From Proteus appendicitidis (lineage in GTDB: Bacteria; Pseudomonadota; Gammaproteobacteria; Enterobacterales; Enterobacteriaceae), in assembly GCF_030271835.1 (NCBI RefSeq), contig NZ_CP127389.1:3756001-3820000 (forward strand): a stretch of DNA of 64,000 nucleotides, in the 5' to 3' direction. The notes under the pieces are model-generated. The model did no database searches. It was given only the letters and a program-made list of their open reading frames with translations, and was not told where the DNA came from. Of the stretch, positions 39,071 to 49,092 are shown one piece after another (the first letter of the stretch is position 1; the number at the start of each line of letters is the position of its first letter). Position numbers and translations under genes: made by a program.

Positions 39071-39562
39071 TTATTTTGTAGGGCGAACAGCGATAACTTC
39101 AATTTCTACACGCCATGCTGGGTTAGCTAATTTAGCAACCTGAAAAGCTGAACGTGCTGGAAGTTTGTTGGTTTTTTCTGCATCAAAGAATTTAGAATAA
39201 CCTTGCATAAAGCCTTTGAAATCCATAGTCCCATCAGTCTCTTCGCCACCAACTAAGAAGACTTGCATTTTCACGATATCATCCATACCTAAATCAAGTT
39301 TGTTTAGGTTAGTTTTAATTTGCTCTAACACGTTGATGGTTTGTTCTTCAGTATTACCATAAGAAGCTAATACACCTTCTGGCGCATCTGCTGATTTCTT
39401 AGTTGGAACTTTGCCACTTAAGAAAACAAGATTACCACCTGTAACTTCTACAGATTCTGAAATTGGCATACCATTTAATTTATGATGCACAACACCCTCC
39501 GCGTTCGCACTTGCTACACCAAAAATGAAAGGTAGGGCAACAAGTAAACTTTTATAGCGCAT
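39071..39562 (-). CDS. Exported RidA (YjgF/UK114) family protein
   Basis: 163 residues: a Sec signal peptide (MRYKSLLVALPFIFGVASANA, about 1-21) followed by a RidA domain. The catalytic Arg motif LPARSAFQVAKL and the C-terminal VEIEVIAVRP with its Glu are present, so imine/enamine deaminase activity is plausible. RidA enzymes hydrolyse reactive imino intermediates; most are cytosolic, this one is predicted periplasmic. It starts 45 bases after the deaminase stop on the same strand, apparently the second gene of that operon. Confidence 0.88.
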   Translation of the reverse strand: MRYKSLLVALPFIFGVASANAEGVVHHKLNGMPISESVEVTGGNLVFLSGKVPTKKSADAPEGVLASYGNTEEQTINVLEQIKTNLNKLDLGMDDIVKMQVFLVGGEETDGTMDFKGFMQGYSKFFDAEKTNKLPARSAFQVAKLANPAWRVEIEVIAVRPTK

Positions 39563-39607
39563 GGAAACTCCTTAATATGTTTAATTTACAGTAAAACAAG
39601 GGGTTAT

Positions 39608-41029
39608 TTACTTCTTAAAACGATCCATACTAAATGGCGTTGGATCAATAACAGGTTTCTTACCCGTAACGATATCGGCAGTCACTTCACCCGCTGCTGG
39701 ACTTTCGGTCATACCCCATACTGTCGCTGTATTAATAACTAGACCTGGGTATTCTTTGACCTCTGAAATAATAGGTAATTCATCAAATGTTGGACTCACG
39801 ACCGCCCCCCAACGTTCAACAACTTGTGATTTTTCAAATACTGGGAATTCAGCTTTCATTCTTTGGAATACAGCATCCAAGTGCTCAGTATTTTGCGTTG
39901 CTGTTGCAACACGATATTGTTCAAACGGTGTTTTTTCATCTAATTTCCAAGATGTTGCCATCTTGAATGAGTTAAATAAATCTTCACCGATAGAGAATTC
40001 TAATGGTAGCTCACCACCACCTAATAGGTGCATGAACTTAGGTCCTAACAAGAAGCTATCTTTTACGATAGAACTTGTGAAAATACGTGGTGCGACAGCA
40101 TAAGTGCCATCGGCTTGCTCGCGGAAGTGAATACCGTTTGGTAAATGTACGTTACCACGAGGTGCGCCTGGAACACCTGATACACGTTGTTGTGATAAGT
40201 AAACATTCAGCGTTGGAATATCAATGCCCATGTTACCCATAAATAAACGTGACCAAATACCACCAGCTAGAACAACGTGAGATGTTCTAATTGCGCCTTT
40301 TTCTGTTACAACATCAGAAATTTTACCACCCGCAGTTTCAATGCCTCTTACCGCGCAGTTGGTATAGATTTTTACGCCAATTTGTTTAGCATAGCGTGCT
40401 AATGCCGGTGTGCCTGTTTCTGGGTCAACAGAGCCTGAGTCTTCTTCAAAAGCGGCAACAGTCCATGGTGTTTGAGCACCAACAAGACGGTTTGATAACT
40501 CTTCACCTTTAATAATGCGCGTATTTAATGGTGTATCAAATCCAGCCGTTTCTTTTGCTGTTTTGATCCACGCTTGAGCTTTATCAAGTGCTTTTTCATC
40601 AGCAAGGGCTTCTACACGACCTTGTGTACGATAACTGGTATCTGCACCAATTTTCTCGTTCATTCCACGCCATAAGATTTTCCCGTAATGGTGTAATGGG
40701 AAAATTTCTGGTGATGTTTGATAACTAATAATTTGGCTGTATGCTCGGCCTGATTGTTCACCGCCAATCTCGCCTTTTTCTAAAATAGTGACACTCATGC
40801 CACGTTCTGCAAGGTTGATAGCGGTCATGATACCTTGGATACCACCACCAATAATCACTGCATCAGATTCTTTAGGCAGCGCACCCTCTGTACCTTCGAC
40901 AAATGATACTCTAGATTTAGCTTCAACGAATTTACCATCACGGCGAACCATTGGAACTAACGCAGCACCACCGGCTAAAACACCCGCAGCACCAACACCT
41001 AAAAGCAGCTTTCTCCTTGAAATTTTCAT
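39608..41029 (-). CDS. L-amino acid deaminase, membrane-bound flavoprotein
   Basis: 473 residues. A Tat signal (SRRKLLLGVGAAGVLAGGAALVP) serves as membrane anchor; FAD-binding GGGIQGIMTAINLAERGMSV at about 61-80; DAO fold to the end (VNTATVWGMTESPAAGEVTADIV). I recognise it as Proteus L-amino acid deaminase. These enzymes oxidise aliphatic and aromatic L-amino acids (Phe, Leu, Met) to alpha-keto acids and ammonia, passing electrons to the respiratory chain rather than to O2. It underlies the phenylalanine-deaminase test of the group. First gene of a two-gene unit with the exported RidA. Confidence 0.95.
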   Translation of the reverse strand: MKISRRKLLLGVGAAGVLAGGAALVPMVRRDGKFVEAKSRVSFVEGTEGALPKESDAVIIGGGIQGIMTAINLAERGMSVTILEKGEIGGEQSGRAYSQIISYQTSPEIFPLHHYGKILWRGMNEKIGADTSYRTQGRVEALADEKALDKAQAWIKTAKETAGFDTPLNTRIIKGEELSNRLVGAQTPWTVAAFEEDSGSVDPETGTPALARYAKQIGVKIYTNCAVRGIETAGGKISDVVTEKGAIRTSHVVLAGGIWSRLFMGNMGIDIPTLNVYLSQQRVSGVPGAPRGNVHLPNGIHFREQADGTYAVAPRIFTSSIVKDSFLLGPKFMHLLGGGELPLEFSIGEDLFNSFKMATSWKLDEKTPFEQYRVATATQNTEHLDAVFQRMKAEFPVFEKSQVVERWGAVVSPTFDELPIISEVKEYPGLVINTATVWGMTESPAAGEVTADIVTGKKPVIDPTPFSMDRFKK

Positions 41030-41645
41030 CTTCTACCTCAGTAATGGATTTATCACTTATATTTATAATGTTATTCATTTATTTCTTTAAAACTGAATAA
41101 TACCATAGTTCATTATATTGTTAATAATTATAATTATTTGTTAACCATTTCTTAGAATAACAATATCCATAGATACAACGTGGTTACTTTAACCATTTTT
41201 TTTCATAGAAATTCATCAATTAATAAAGTGAAGATGAAAATTTTTTATTTATTATTCATTGATAAACAAGAAAATAATAAGAAAGGGATAAATTTTTAAC
41301 TGAAAAAGTAATTGTTTAAAAAATTAACATTTTGATACAAATAACAAGGAGGGGATGTAAAATATTGTTTACAAAACAAGCAAAATCTATCGCACAATTG
41401 CATAAAATAAAAAGATGATCCTGACTAGGTAATAGCCTTATTTTCACAAAATAAGTAATTTCACTTAATCACTAGTTTATGGGTCAGTAAGTAGACAAAT
41501 GTACTTTTAGGAAAATACATAGAAAAGAGGATGTATGAGTTAGAAATAACGCTGGAGTCAGTACAAATTTGCAATAAAAAAAGCCAGAGGGTTAACTCTA
41601 GCTTTTCACGTAATAATAAAAATAAGCTATATAAATGAAAATAGC
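41030..41645. other. Spacer upstream of the deaminase gene
   Basis: 616 very AT-rich bases with no gene. It should hold the deaminase promoter near 41040-41150 and the gor terminator near 41576-41606. TGGTTA-CTT-TAACCA (41181-41195) followed by eight T is a short rightward terminator-like hairpin without an upstream gene. Confidence 0.5.
41576..41607 (-). terminator. Probable terminator of gor
   Basis: AAAAAGC-C-AGAG (41577-41588), loop GGTTAA, CTCT-A-GCTTTT (41595-41606), with one internal mismatch. The A-rich left flank gives a U-run when read leftward. Confidence 0.65.
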
Positions 41646-43001
41646 TTATCTCATCGTCACAAATTCTTCTGCTGCAGTTGGATGGATTGCCACAGTATCA
41701 TCAAAGTCTTTTTTCGTTGCGCCCATTTTCAGTGCCACAGCAAAACCTTGTAGCATTTCATCCATACCAAATCCAATACCATGAATACCCACAATTTTTT
41801 CGTCTGCACCAACACAAACCAACTTCATACGACATGGTTGACGATGACGCGTCACAGCACTATACATTGCAGTGAAAGACGATTTGTACACTTTGACTTG
41901 GTCTGCACCATATTGCTCAACCGCTTGAGGCTCTGTTAAACCAACAGTACCAATAGCAGGATGGCTAAATACCACCGTTGGGATATTTGAATAGTCTAAG
42001 TGTTCGTTAGGTTTGTTGTTAAATAAGCGCTCTGACAAACGACGCCCTGCGGCAACAGCAACCGGTGTTAATTCAACAGCCCCAGTATTATCGCCAACAG
42101 CATAAATTCCTTTTACATTGGTATTTTGGAATTTATCGACTTTGATATAGCCTTTTTCATTTAACTCAACACCCGTTGCCGCCAGATTCAGGTTATCTGT
42201 TGCAGGTTCACGACCAATTGCCCAGATTAAGGTATCAACTGTTTGCTCTGTGCCGTTTTCCAGTTGTAGCGTTAAACTTCTGTCTGCATTCTTAATCACA
42301 GCTTTAGGAATAGCGTGTGTATGTAATTTAGGTCCTTCGGTTTCCATCACTTCTAACAGTGTTTCAACGATTAATGGATCAAAATTACGCAGTGGTGCAT
42401 GTTTACGAACAAATAGATGTGTTTCGCTACCTAAAGCATTTAACACTCCAGCAAGTTCAACAGCGATATAACCAGCGCCAACAACAGCAACACGTTTTGG
42501 TAAAGCTTTTAATTCAAAGAAGCCATCAGAATTAATACCATACTCAGCACCTGGAATATTAGGTTGAACAGGACGACCGCCTGTTGCAATCAGAATATTA
42601 TCAGCGGTGATCTTTTCACCATTGACTTCAATAGTATTGGCATCAACAAAACGAGCAAACCCTTGGATAACATCAACTTTGTTATTACCTAAGACACGGT
42701 CATAAGATTGATGAATACGGTCAATATAAGCAGAACGACTACTAATTAGCGTATCCCAATCAAAACGGTTCACTGTGGTATCAAAACCATAATCAGGGCC
42801 GTATTGATGAATAGCTTCAGCAATTTGCGCTGCATGCCACATCACTTTTTTAGGTACACAACCCACGTTAACACAAGTGCCACCTAATGCTTTCGCTTCA
42901 ATTAATGCGCATTTTTGACCATACATTGCCGCTCTATTAATTGATGCGATACCGCCACTACCGCCACCGATGGCGATGTAATCGTAATGTTTGCTCGTCA
43001 T
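41646..43001 (-). CDS. gor: Glutathione-disulfide reductase
   Basis: 451 residues, class-I pyridine nucleotide-disulfide oxidoreductase. FAD motif [13 protein letters not shown] (12-24), redox pair Cys43-Cys48 in [18 protein letters not shown] motif [13 protein letters not shown] with Arg after it, second FAD motif IYAVGDNTG, and C-terminal catalytic [13 protein letters not shown]. It keeps glutathione reduced, feeding among others the KefB ligand pool. Adjacent to rlmJ as in E. coli. Confidence 0.97.
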   Translation of the reverse strand: MTSKHYDYIAIGGGSGGIASINRAAMYGQKCALIEAKALGGTCVNVGCVPKKVMWHAAQIAEAIHQYGPDYGFDTTVNRFDWDTLISSRSAYIDRIHQSYDRVLGNNKVDVIQGFARFVDANTIEVNGEKITADNILIATGGRPVQPNIPGAEYGINSDGFFELKALPKRVAVVGAGYIAVELAGVLNALGSETHLFVRKHAPLRNFDPLIVETLLEVMETEGPKLHTHAIPKAVIKNADRSLTLQLENGTEQTVDTLIWAIGREPATDNLNLAATGVELNEKGYIKVDKFQNTNVKGIYAVGDNTGAVELTPVAVAAGRRLSERLFNNKPNEHLDYSNIPTVVFSHPAIGTVGLTEPQAVEQYGADQVKVYKSSFTAMYSAVTRHRQPCRMKLVCVGADEKIVGIHGIGFGMDEMLQGFAVALKMGATKKDFDDTVAIHPTAAEEFVTMR

Positions 43002-43145
43002 TTCTCTGATCCATTTATCTGTAGAAAAATAGGTAACTCACAGGCTAAGTCTTTCATATCATGATGTCTATTATGACAAAATTTAAAACATAGCACGTCA
43101 GATTTTAGCTTTTACAGTAATAGGCAAAAACAATAATAAAGATGC

Positions 43146-43988
43146 TTATTCTGGTACAACCCACTCAACTAATGTATGTCCAATCCCCTCAGGAACTAAG
43201 GTTTTATGTAACCAAGGGAGTATTGATTTCATTTGTGATTCTAATTTCCAAGGTGGATTAATCACAATCATGCCTGATGCAGTCATCCCTAATTGATCAC
43301 TATCGGGTTTTACTGCTAATTCAATTTGTAAAATCTTACGGATCCCTGTTGCTTCAAGCTCTTTTAGCATACGTTTGATTTGCTGACGGTGAACAACGGG
43401 ATACCAAATCGCATAAGTGCCTGTCGCAAAGCGCTTATGACCATCAACAACACCTTTAACAACGGCAGAATAGTCTTGTTTGAGTTCATAAGGTGGATCA
43501 ATTAATGCGAACCCACGACGGCTTGGCGGAGGTAACTTAGATTTTAATTGGCCAAAACCATCTTCACGAGAAACTCTGGCTCTCTCATCACGAGAGAATT
43601 CGGTACGTAATAAAGGAAAATCCGTTGGATGCAATTCTGTTAGCACTAAAGAATCTTGTTCTCTTAGTAATTTGCCCGCTAATAGAGGTGATCCCGGATA
43701 ATAACGCAGCTCCCCACTTGCGTTTAATTCTCCAACCGCTTCAAGGTAAGGCAAAATAAGCTCAGGCACTTCTTCTTGCTGCCATAAGCGTGCGATCCCT
43801 TCTAAATATTCGCCAGTGCGGGTCGCATGAGCATTGGTTAATTGATAACGTCCAGCGCCAGCATGAGTATCAAGATAAAGGAAAGGTTTTTCTTTCTCTT
43901 TTAAAGACTCAATGATGAGTGTTTGAACAATATGTTTTAAAACATCGGCGTGGTTGCCAGCATGGAAACTATGGCGATAGCTCAGCAT
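43146..43988 (-). CDS. rlmJ: 23S rRNA (adenine-2030-N6)-methyltransferase RlmJ
   Basis: 280 residues. N-terminus MLSYRHSFHAGNHADVLKH is the RlmJ signature; Rossmann methyltransferase with LDTHAGAGRY and catalytic motif IV ALIDPPYELK. Methylates A2030 of 23S rRNA. Located upstream of gor as in E. coli, separated by 144 bases. Confidence 0.96.
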   Translation of the reverse strand: MLSYRHSFHAGNHADVLKHIVQTLIIESLKEKEKPFLYLDTHAGAGRYQLTNAHATRTGEYLEGIARLWQQEEVPELILPYLEAVGELNASGELRYYPGSPLLAGKLLREQDSLVLTELHPTDFPLLRTEFSRDERARVSREDGFGQLKSKLPPPSRRGFALIDPPYELKQDYSAVVKGVVDGHKRFATGTYAIWYPVVHRQQIKRMLKELEATGIRKILQIELAVKPDSDQLGMTASGMIVINPPWKLESQMKSILPWLHKTLVPEGIGHTLVEWVVPE

Positions 43989-44168
43989 TCTTTATCTTCC
44001 ATTAGAAATAAGTATAGCTTAGTAATTAATTTACTCAGAAATAGTGATTAAACTCAGTGTATCAGAAAAAGCCGAACTTCTTCATTGAAAGCGAAAGAAA
44101 CGTTGTGTCTTAATATCCAGCCGTTATGATAAACCTATATTTCACTTAAGTTTAAATAGGATAGAAAG

Positions 44169-44558
44169 ATGAAAAAATTACTTTTGACTGCCATAACCTT
44201 AAGCTTACTCGCAAGTAATGCTTATGCCGATAGATCAACCAATGGCTGTGAGATAAAAAAGCAGAATATCCAAAAACAAATGGAATATGCAAAAGCACAT
44301 GGTAATCAATATCGAATCCAAGGCTTGGAACGAGCATTACAAAATGTTGAACGCTATTGCACACCTGAAAAAGTAGTTGAAAACACGCGCCTTGAATTAC
44401 GTGAAAAACAACTTGATGTTAAAGAGCGGGAGCTAGAATTAAAAGAAGCACAACTTAAAGGTGATGCAGATAAAATTGCTAAACAAGAAAGAAAACTCGC
44501 TGAAGAAAAGGCAGATTTAAAAGCAATTGAAGAAGAATTAAATCTACTGACAAAGTAG
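44169..44558 (+). CDS. DUF1090 (YqjC-like) periplasmic coiled-coil protein
   Basis: 129 residues with a Sec signal (about 1-20, ASNAYA). Then a block with two Cys (NGCEIKKQNIQKQMEYAKAHGNQYRIQGLERALQNVERYC) typical of DUF1090, followed by a highly charged helix (about 75-125) predicted as a coiled coil. Function unknown. Neighbours do not suggest a role. AGATAGAAAG-like weak Shine-Dalgarno. Confidence 0.85.
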   Translation: MKKLLLTAITLSLLASNAYADRSTNGCEIKKQNIQKQMEYAKAHGNQYRIQGLERALQNVERYCTPEKVVENTRLELREKQLDVKERELELKEAQLKGDADKIAKQERKLAEEKADLKAIEEELNLLTK

Positions 44559-44888
44559 TTATCATTAGTCATTAATGTCTACTCCTTATTTGGCTGTGAA
44601 ATACAGCATAAAACAATAAGTGAGTAGCCATTCTCTTATTAAACTAAACTTAATTTCAGAATTGCTGTATTGGTTTTCTATCCTTTATTAAGTACAAGAT
44701 TATCTACGCCTTTTGATAGAGCATCATCTACACTTAAGCCAGAACAAACAAATACATCTCCTAAATCAGTGGCTAATTACAATAAGCATAAGGTGTGTAA
44801 TAGAAATTAAGCTATGATATTTTTGAGTGAAAACTATAGTAGTGACACTCAATTATTAAAAATGGACAGATCTAATTAAAGAGGATAT
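44559..44888. other. Spacer between DUF1090 gene and yihY
   Basis: 330 bases with no intact gene. On the minus strand 44776-44681 codes 32 sense codons that look like a protein fragment (listed separately). The rest is AT-rich. Confidence 0.5.
44681..44776 (-). pseudogene. Possible small-protein remnant (DUF3077-like)
   Basis: The minus strand reads LATDLGDVFVCSGLSVDDAL SKGVDNLVLNKG between two stops, without a start codon. The FxV..GLSVDDAL..G pattern resembles DUF3077-type small proteins. It may be a decayed gene fragment or chance. Confidence 0.25.
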
Positions 44889-45908
44889 ATGTCAGAAGAG
44901 CAGCAACCCAAAACAGAGAATGAAAAAACTCAACTGACTCAGCCGCTTAAAAAAGGGCTGGAAAAAGGGATACATGGTGGAAAAAAGGCCATCGGTATTG
45001 GGATAAAAATCAGTAACTTTATTACTAACATCCCTTTTATTGCACATCTTATTCGTGCCGCTGAACGTTTTACTGACAGAATGGGAAATCAGTTTGGTGC
45101 CGCTATTACCTACTTTTCATTCTTATCATTAATTCCTGTATTAATGCTTTCCTTTGCTTGTGCGGGTTTCGTTTTAGCCTCAAATCCAGATTTACTCGCT
45201 AAATTAATTACAGGTGTCGCAAATAGCATTGACGATCCAACGCTTGCTTCCACCGTTCAACAAAGTATTGATACCGCAGTTCGCCAGCGTACCACCGTGG
45301 GTTTAACCGGTTTAGCAATTGCACTTTATTCTGGTGTTAATTGGGTAGGTAATTTACGTCAAGCTATTTTGGCGCAATCACGCTCCGTTTGGGAAAGAAA
45401 TAAAGAAGAGCAAGAGAAAATCTATTTCCGCTACTTTCGTGACTTTTTAGCATTAATTGGTTTACTTTTTGCGTTAATTGTCACTATTACGCTGACTTCT
45501 GTGGCGGGTTCAGCCCAAAGAATGATTGTTCATACATTGGGATTAGACGGTATTGAATGGCTAACACCAGCATGGACAACAATCGGCTTAACTATTTCCA
45601 TTACTGCAAACTATTTACTCTTTTTATGGATATTGTGGATCTTACCTCGCCATCAACCAAAACGAATTTCGCTTATTAAAGGCACACTTATCGCTGCCAT
45701 TGGTTTTGAAATATTGAAATCTGTTATGACATGGATGCTACCGAAAATCGCAAGCTCGCCTTCAGGTGCCGCATTTGGTTCAGTGATAGGTTTAATGGCT
45801 TTCTTCTACTTTTTTGCTCGATTAACACTCTTTTGTGCCGCGTGGATCGCCACTGATGGCCCAAATATGCGCAAAGAACAGTTGTCTGAAACGCAATCAA
45901 CATCTTAA
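44889..45908 (+). CDS. yihY: YihY/UPF0761 family inner-membrane protein
   Basis: 339 residues. After a charged cytosolic N-terminus (about 1-50) come about six membrane segments of the BrkB/YihY type: QFGAAITYFSFLSLIPVLMLSFA, LYSGVNWVGNLRQAI, GLLFALIVTITLTSVAG, and FFYFFARLTLFCAAWI. Once called RNase BN in error. Function unknown. AAAGAGG lies 7 bases before the ATG. Confidence 0.92.
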   Translation: MSEEQQPKTENEKTQLTQPLKKGLEKGIHGGKKAIGIGIKISNFITNIPFIAHLIRAAERFTDRMGNQFGAAITYFSFLSLIPVLMLSFACAGFVLASNPDLLAKLITGVANSIDDPTLASTVQQSIDTAVRQRTTVGLTGLAIALYSGVNWVGNLRQAILAQSRSVWERNKEEQEKIYFRYFRDFLALIGLLFALIVTITLTSVAGSAQRMIVHTLGLDGIEWLTPAWTTIGLTISITANYLLFLWILWILPRHQPKRISLIKGTLIAAIGFEILKSVMTWMLPKIASSPSGAAFGSVIGLMAFFYFFARLTLFCAAWIATDGPNMRKEQLSETQSTS

Positions 45909-45977
45909 CTTTATGATAAAACTATATGGTTAATTCCCTGCATTAACCGCCTATAAATAACGTAATAAGGAAAAACA

Positions 45978-46187
45978 ATGCCATACGTTAATATTAAAAT
46001 TACACGCGAAGGTGCAACCGCAGAGCAAAAAGAACAACTCATTGCGGGAGCAACACAACTTTTGGTTGATGTATTAGGCAAAAACCCAGCAACTACCGTT
46101 GTAGTGATTGATGAAGTTGAAACGGATAACTGGGGAATAGGCGGTAAAACAGTAACAGAATTACGAGCAGCAACAAAAAGTAAATAG
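45978..46187 (+). CDS. 4-oxalocrotonate tautomerase family protein
   Basis: 69 residues. After Met removal the N-terminal Pro (PYVNIKITREGATAEQKEQLI) is the catalytic base of this superfamily. The length and VVVIDEVETDNWGIGGKTV fit small hexameric tautomerases. Physiological substrate unknown. AAGGAAAAACA precedes the ATG. It ends in its own terminator. Confidence 0.9.
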   Translation: MPYVNIKITREGATAEQKEQLIAGATQLLVDVLGKNPATTVVVIDEVETDNWGIGGKTVTELRAATKSK

Positions 46188-46207
46188 AGAATTTCTGCAA
46201 TATAAAT

Positions 46208-46232
46208 AAAGGGTGCCAAGTACACCCTTTTT
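46208..46232 (+). terminator. Terminator of the tautomerase gene
   Basis: AAAGGGTG (46208-46215), 7-base loop, CACCCTTT (46223-46230), TT. It separates the tautomerase from the following hydrolase gene. Confidence 0.75.
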
Positions 46233-46267
46233 GCTGATTTATTTTCCTGACAGATAAGGAAGTAACT

Positions 46268-47278
46268 ATGGTTCAATCAATGACTGATGCTTTTAATGCC
46301 TTACCTTCAGCAAGTGCTATCTATATTACAGGTGCAGGTATTCCATACCCTTTTGGTATGGCGCACGGATTTGCCGATGAAAGTACCCAGAAAAAATTAA
46401 CTGTAGATACGCCTTTTCGAATCGCTAGTAATACAAAAACCTTTCTCGCTGCCGCTTTTTTACGTTTATGGGAACAAGATGCTCTATCCCTTGATGATGA
46501 TATAACTAAATATTTAAGTGCTAATTATCAACAGACATTATTAGAGCTAGGGTATGATCTTAAAACTATTACACTACGCCATTTATTAAGCCATAGCAGT
46601 GGGTTATTCGATCATGCAAATGAAGCTTACCTTGAAGAGGTGATTAAAGATCCCTCTCATAAATGGACAAGAGAAGAGCAAATAGCGCGCTATGCTCAAC
46701 AAGGCTTTCCCATTATTCCTGCTGGAAAACGTTTCATTTATTCAGACACAGGATATATTTTATTAGGTGATATTCTTTCTCAGTTTATGAGAAAAAATAT
46801 GGCAACCGCCGTTCGTGATTTATTGCATTTTCAAGATTTAGATCTACCACAAACGTGGTGGGAAGATTTAGAACTACAACCTAAGCATCCTAAAGCCCGT
46901 GCTAGACAGTTTACAGGTGAACATGAAGGTACTCATATTGATGCTTCAATGGATGCTTTTGGCGGTGGCGGGCTTGTGATGACAACCCTTGAGTTAGCTA
47001 AATTTACAGCTGATCTCTTCGAAGATAGAGTTTACTTGCATCCATCAACCTTAAAAGAGATGAAATGGCAAGGTTCACATACAGGTGCTGAAAATTATCG
47101 TTTAGGTTTAATGGCAGAAGAAACTGACCTAGGCACACTTTACTATCATCTTGGTTATTGGGGTTCGGTAGCTTATTATTTACCTGAAAAACAAATCGCT
47201 ATTGCTGGCTTTACAACCCAAAAAAATAACCGTGAAGATTTGATAACCATTGTTAAAGAAGCGTTTAAACGCCTTTAA
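46268..47278 (+). CDS. Serine hydrolase of the beta-lactamase/class C family
   Basis: 336 residues, no signal peptide seen. SxxK motif Ser54-Asn-Thr-Lys57 in RIASNTKTF; Tyr158-Ser-Asp in FIYSDTGYILLGD; a possible third motif in YYHLGYWGS. The SHSSGL block is typical of class C/EstB-like esterases and D-aminopeptidases. Being cytosolic, an esterase or peptidase role is more likely than beta-lactam resistance (inference). AAGGAAG lies before the ATG. Confidence 0.85.
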   Translation: MVQSMTDAFNALPSASAIYITGAGIPYPFGMAHGFADESTQKKLTVDTPFRIASNTKTFLAAAFLRLWEQDALSLDDDITKYLSANYQQTLLELGYDLKTITLRHLLSHSSGLFDHANEAYLEEVIKDPSHKWTREEQIARYAQQGFPIIPAGKRFIYSDTGYILLGDILSQFMRKNMATAVRDLLHFQDLDLPQTWWEDLELQPKHPKARARQFTGEHEGTHIDASMDAFGGGGLVMTTLELAKFTADLFEDRVYLHPSTLKEMKWQGSHTGAENYRLGLMAEETDLGTLYYHLGYWGSVAYYLPEKQIAIAGFTTQKNNREDLITIVKEAFKRL

Positions 47279-47282
47279 AATC

Positions 47283-47321
47283 AAAAAGCCAAAAATGTAT
47301 CAATAACACTTTTGGCTTTTT
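47283..47321. terminator. Bidirectional terminator between serine hydrolase gene and yhjJ
   Basis: AAAAAGCCAAAA (47283-47294), 15-base loop, TTTTGGCTTTTT (47310-47321). Convergent genes. Confidence 0.85.
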
Positions 47322-47370
47322 GTTTATTTTACAGCTGATATATTTTCAATATCAGCCTATCTCTGTTTTA

Positions 47371-48918
47371 TTACGGCTTTTTCGCCGGTGTTGTTGCTAC
47401 CGCTGGAGTAGTTACTGGATTAGTTACCGCGGGAGTTTCAACGGCTTTATTTGGTGTCGCATTAGTTGCAACAGGTACAGGTGTATTTGCCGTTTCTGGA
47501 TGAACTTGCTTTTCAAATTGAATACGCAATTCGCCTAAATTTACCGTTGGTGTTTCACCACTTTGCGTTAATACAAAAGTAATATCTTCAGATAAAACTC
47601 TTGAAAGCTCCTGATTTAATGTCTCTTTTGTTAAACCAGCTAAAAATGCTTGGCGTAAACGCTGATATTGTTCAGGTGGAATATCAATAATATTGCTTTG
47701 TTGTGATAACAGACGCTGATTAATTAAAATAGCCGTACTGGTTTTTGCATAACGCGCAAATAACTGAGTTAATTGAAGTTGTTTTTCTTGTTGTAGCTCT
47801 CGGTATAACTCATCGCTGATACCTTGGTTACGCAAGCGCCCCAATTCTTCTCCCACCCATGATGCCAATGCAGGAATATGCGTTGTGGCAGTATCAATAT
47901 TTAAAGAACAACTTGCACGCTGGTATTGTACTCGGCAATCAATGTTAACTTGAGTACTGTCGTTTTCCTTACGTTGTTCAAGGCTACGACCTAAATGCAC
48001 AAAAATAACTTCGCGAGCTAAATCACTTAACCAATATTTATTTAACGTGTCGGAGTCTTTTACTGGCGACCAGTCTAAATCCCAAATTAAAGCAATTTGG
48101 TCTTTTGCACGCATAGGCTCTTGCACATATAACGTTTCAGGTTTCATATCGGCAAGAACAGGCACTGGAACTGGTGTTACACGCTTTCCTGATAACGGTG
48201 AAAAAGCCTGATTAATACTTTCAGTCAACACTCTATTATCAACATTACCTGCAACATAAAGTGTCATCATATCTGGGGTATACCAACGTTGTTGGTAATC
48301 TGACAGCTCTTTAGTATTTACAGATTGATTAACAGGCTTGCCCGGATTGTGACCTTTTAAATTAGAGCCTTCAAGACGTGAGCGCCAGATAGGATCTTCA
48401 ATATTAAGAGGAAACGTTGCAATCGGAAGTGGCGATTGAACTGCGTTACGAACCGCATCTTCAGTATATTGTGCTGGTTTAGCAATATCTGCTAATAATG
48501 CAAAAGCATCCTTTAACAGCTCAGGCTGGTTATTCGGTAGACTTAGATTATAAACAGTAAAATCGTATGAAACGATCATTGGAGGCAACGGATAGTCAGG
48601 ATCTAACGCATTTTTCCATAGATTATCGCGTTTCTCTGGCGTTAAACCTGTATTTTCCAAAACGTTGAGTTTGGACACCAAGGATGAAAAACCCGTTTCA
48701 TTGCTTTTTTCTGATAAAGAGCCAGTATTGACTAATAAACGGATTTGTATTCTATCATTTGGGCGTTGCGGTGTTTGTAAGATTTGCCACTGAAAACCAT
48801 TTGCTAGCCGCCCTTCTTGCCAAGCCGGATCAGGCTGTAAAGCTTCCGCTTGAGCTTGGCAAATAACAGCGCCGAACATAACGCTTCCCAATAAAATTCG
48901 TGTCATTACACCCTGCAT
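47371..48918 (-). CDS. yhjJ: M16-family protease-like protein YhjJ
   Basis: 515 residues from the ATG at 48918 (AGAGG eight bases upstream; E. coli YhjJ begins with the same MQG). Sec signal about 1-24 (AQAEA), then an insulinase-like fold: LQPDPAWQEGRLANGFQWQIL, LVNTGSLSEKSNETGFSSL, WYTPDMMTLYVAGNVD. The HxxEH zinc motif is absent, so it is a predicted inactive periplasmic member. A Pro/Ala/Thr/Val-rich tail (about 485-515) is low complexity. Role unknown; E. coli places it near pdeK. Confidence 0.9.
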   Translation of the reverse strand: MQGVMTRILLGSVMFGAVICQAQAEALQPDPAWQEGRLANGFQWQILQTPQRPNDRIQIRLLVNTGSLSEKSNETGFSSLVSKLNVLENTGLTPEKRDNLWKNALDPDYPLPPMIVSYDFTVYNLSLPNNQPELLKDAFALLADIAKPAQYTEDAVRNAVQSPLPIATFPLNIEDPIWRSRLEGSNLKGHNPGKPVNQSVNTKELSDYQQRWYTPDMMTLYVAGNVDNRVLTESINQAFSPLSGKRVTPVPVPVLADMKPETLYVQEPMRAKDQIALIWDLDWSPVKDSDTLNKYWLSDLAREVIFVHLGRSLEQRKENDSTQVNIDCRVQYQRASCSLNIDTATTHIPALASWVGEELGRLRNQGISDELYRELQQEKQLQLTQLFARYAKTSTAILINQRLLSQQSNIIDIPPEQYQRLRQAFLAGLTKETLNQELSRVLSEDITFVLTQSGETPTVNLGELRIQFEKQVHPETANTPVPVATNATPNKAVETPAVTNPVTTPAVATTPAKKP

Positions 48919-49092
48919 GTGAACCTCTGTTGTATTAATCCTTGGTATTAAACCACTTATGAGGTTTAACAATAAGCGCCAAAAGACATGTTAGATGTTG
49001 GATGTCTATTTTTTGTATTATCATTCTTTATCACCACAGAAACATGAAATGGAATCACTATAGTGATTAGACTCATTATGGCGTAAGAAGGT

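Noticed and set aside
41181..41203. TGGTTA-CTT-TAACCA followed by T8 upstream of the deaminase gene
   Set aside because: Could be a rightward terminator, but the stem is 6 A/T-rich pairs and no rightward gene precedes it; most likely chance in AT-rich DNA.
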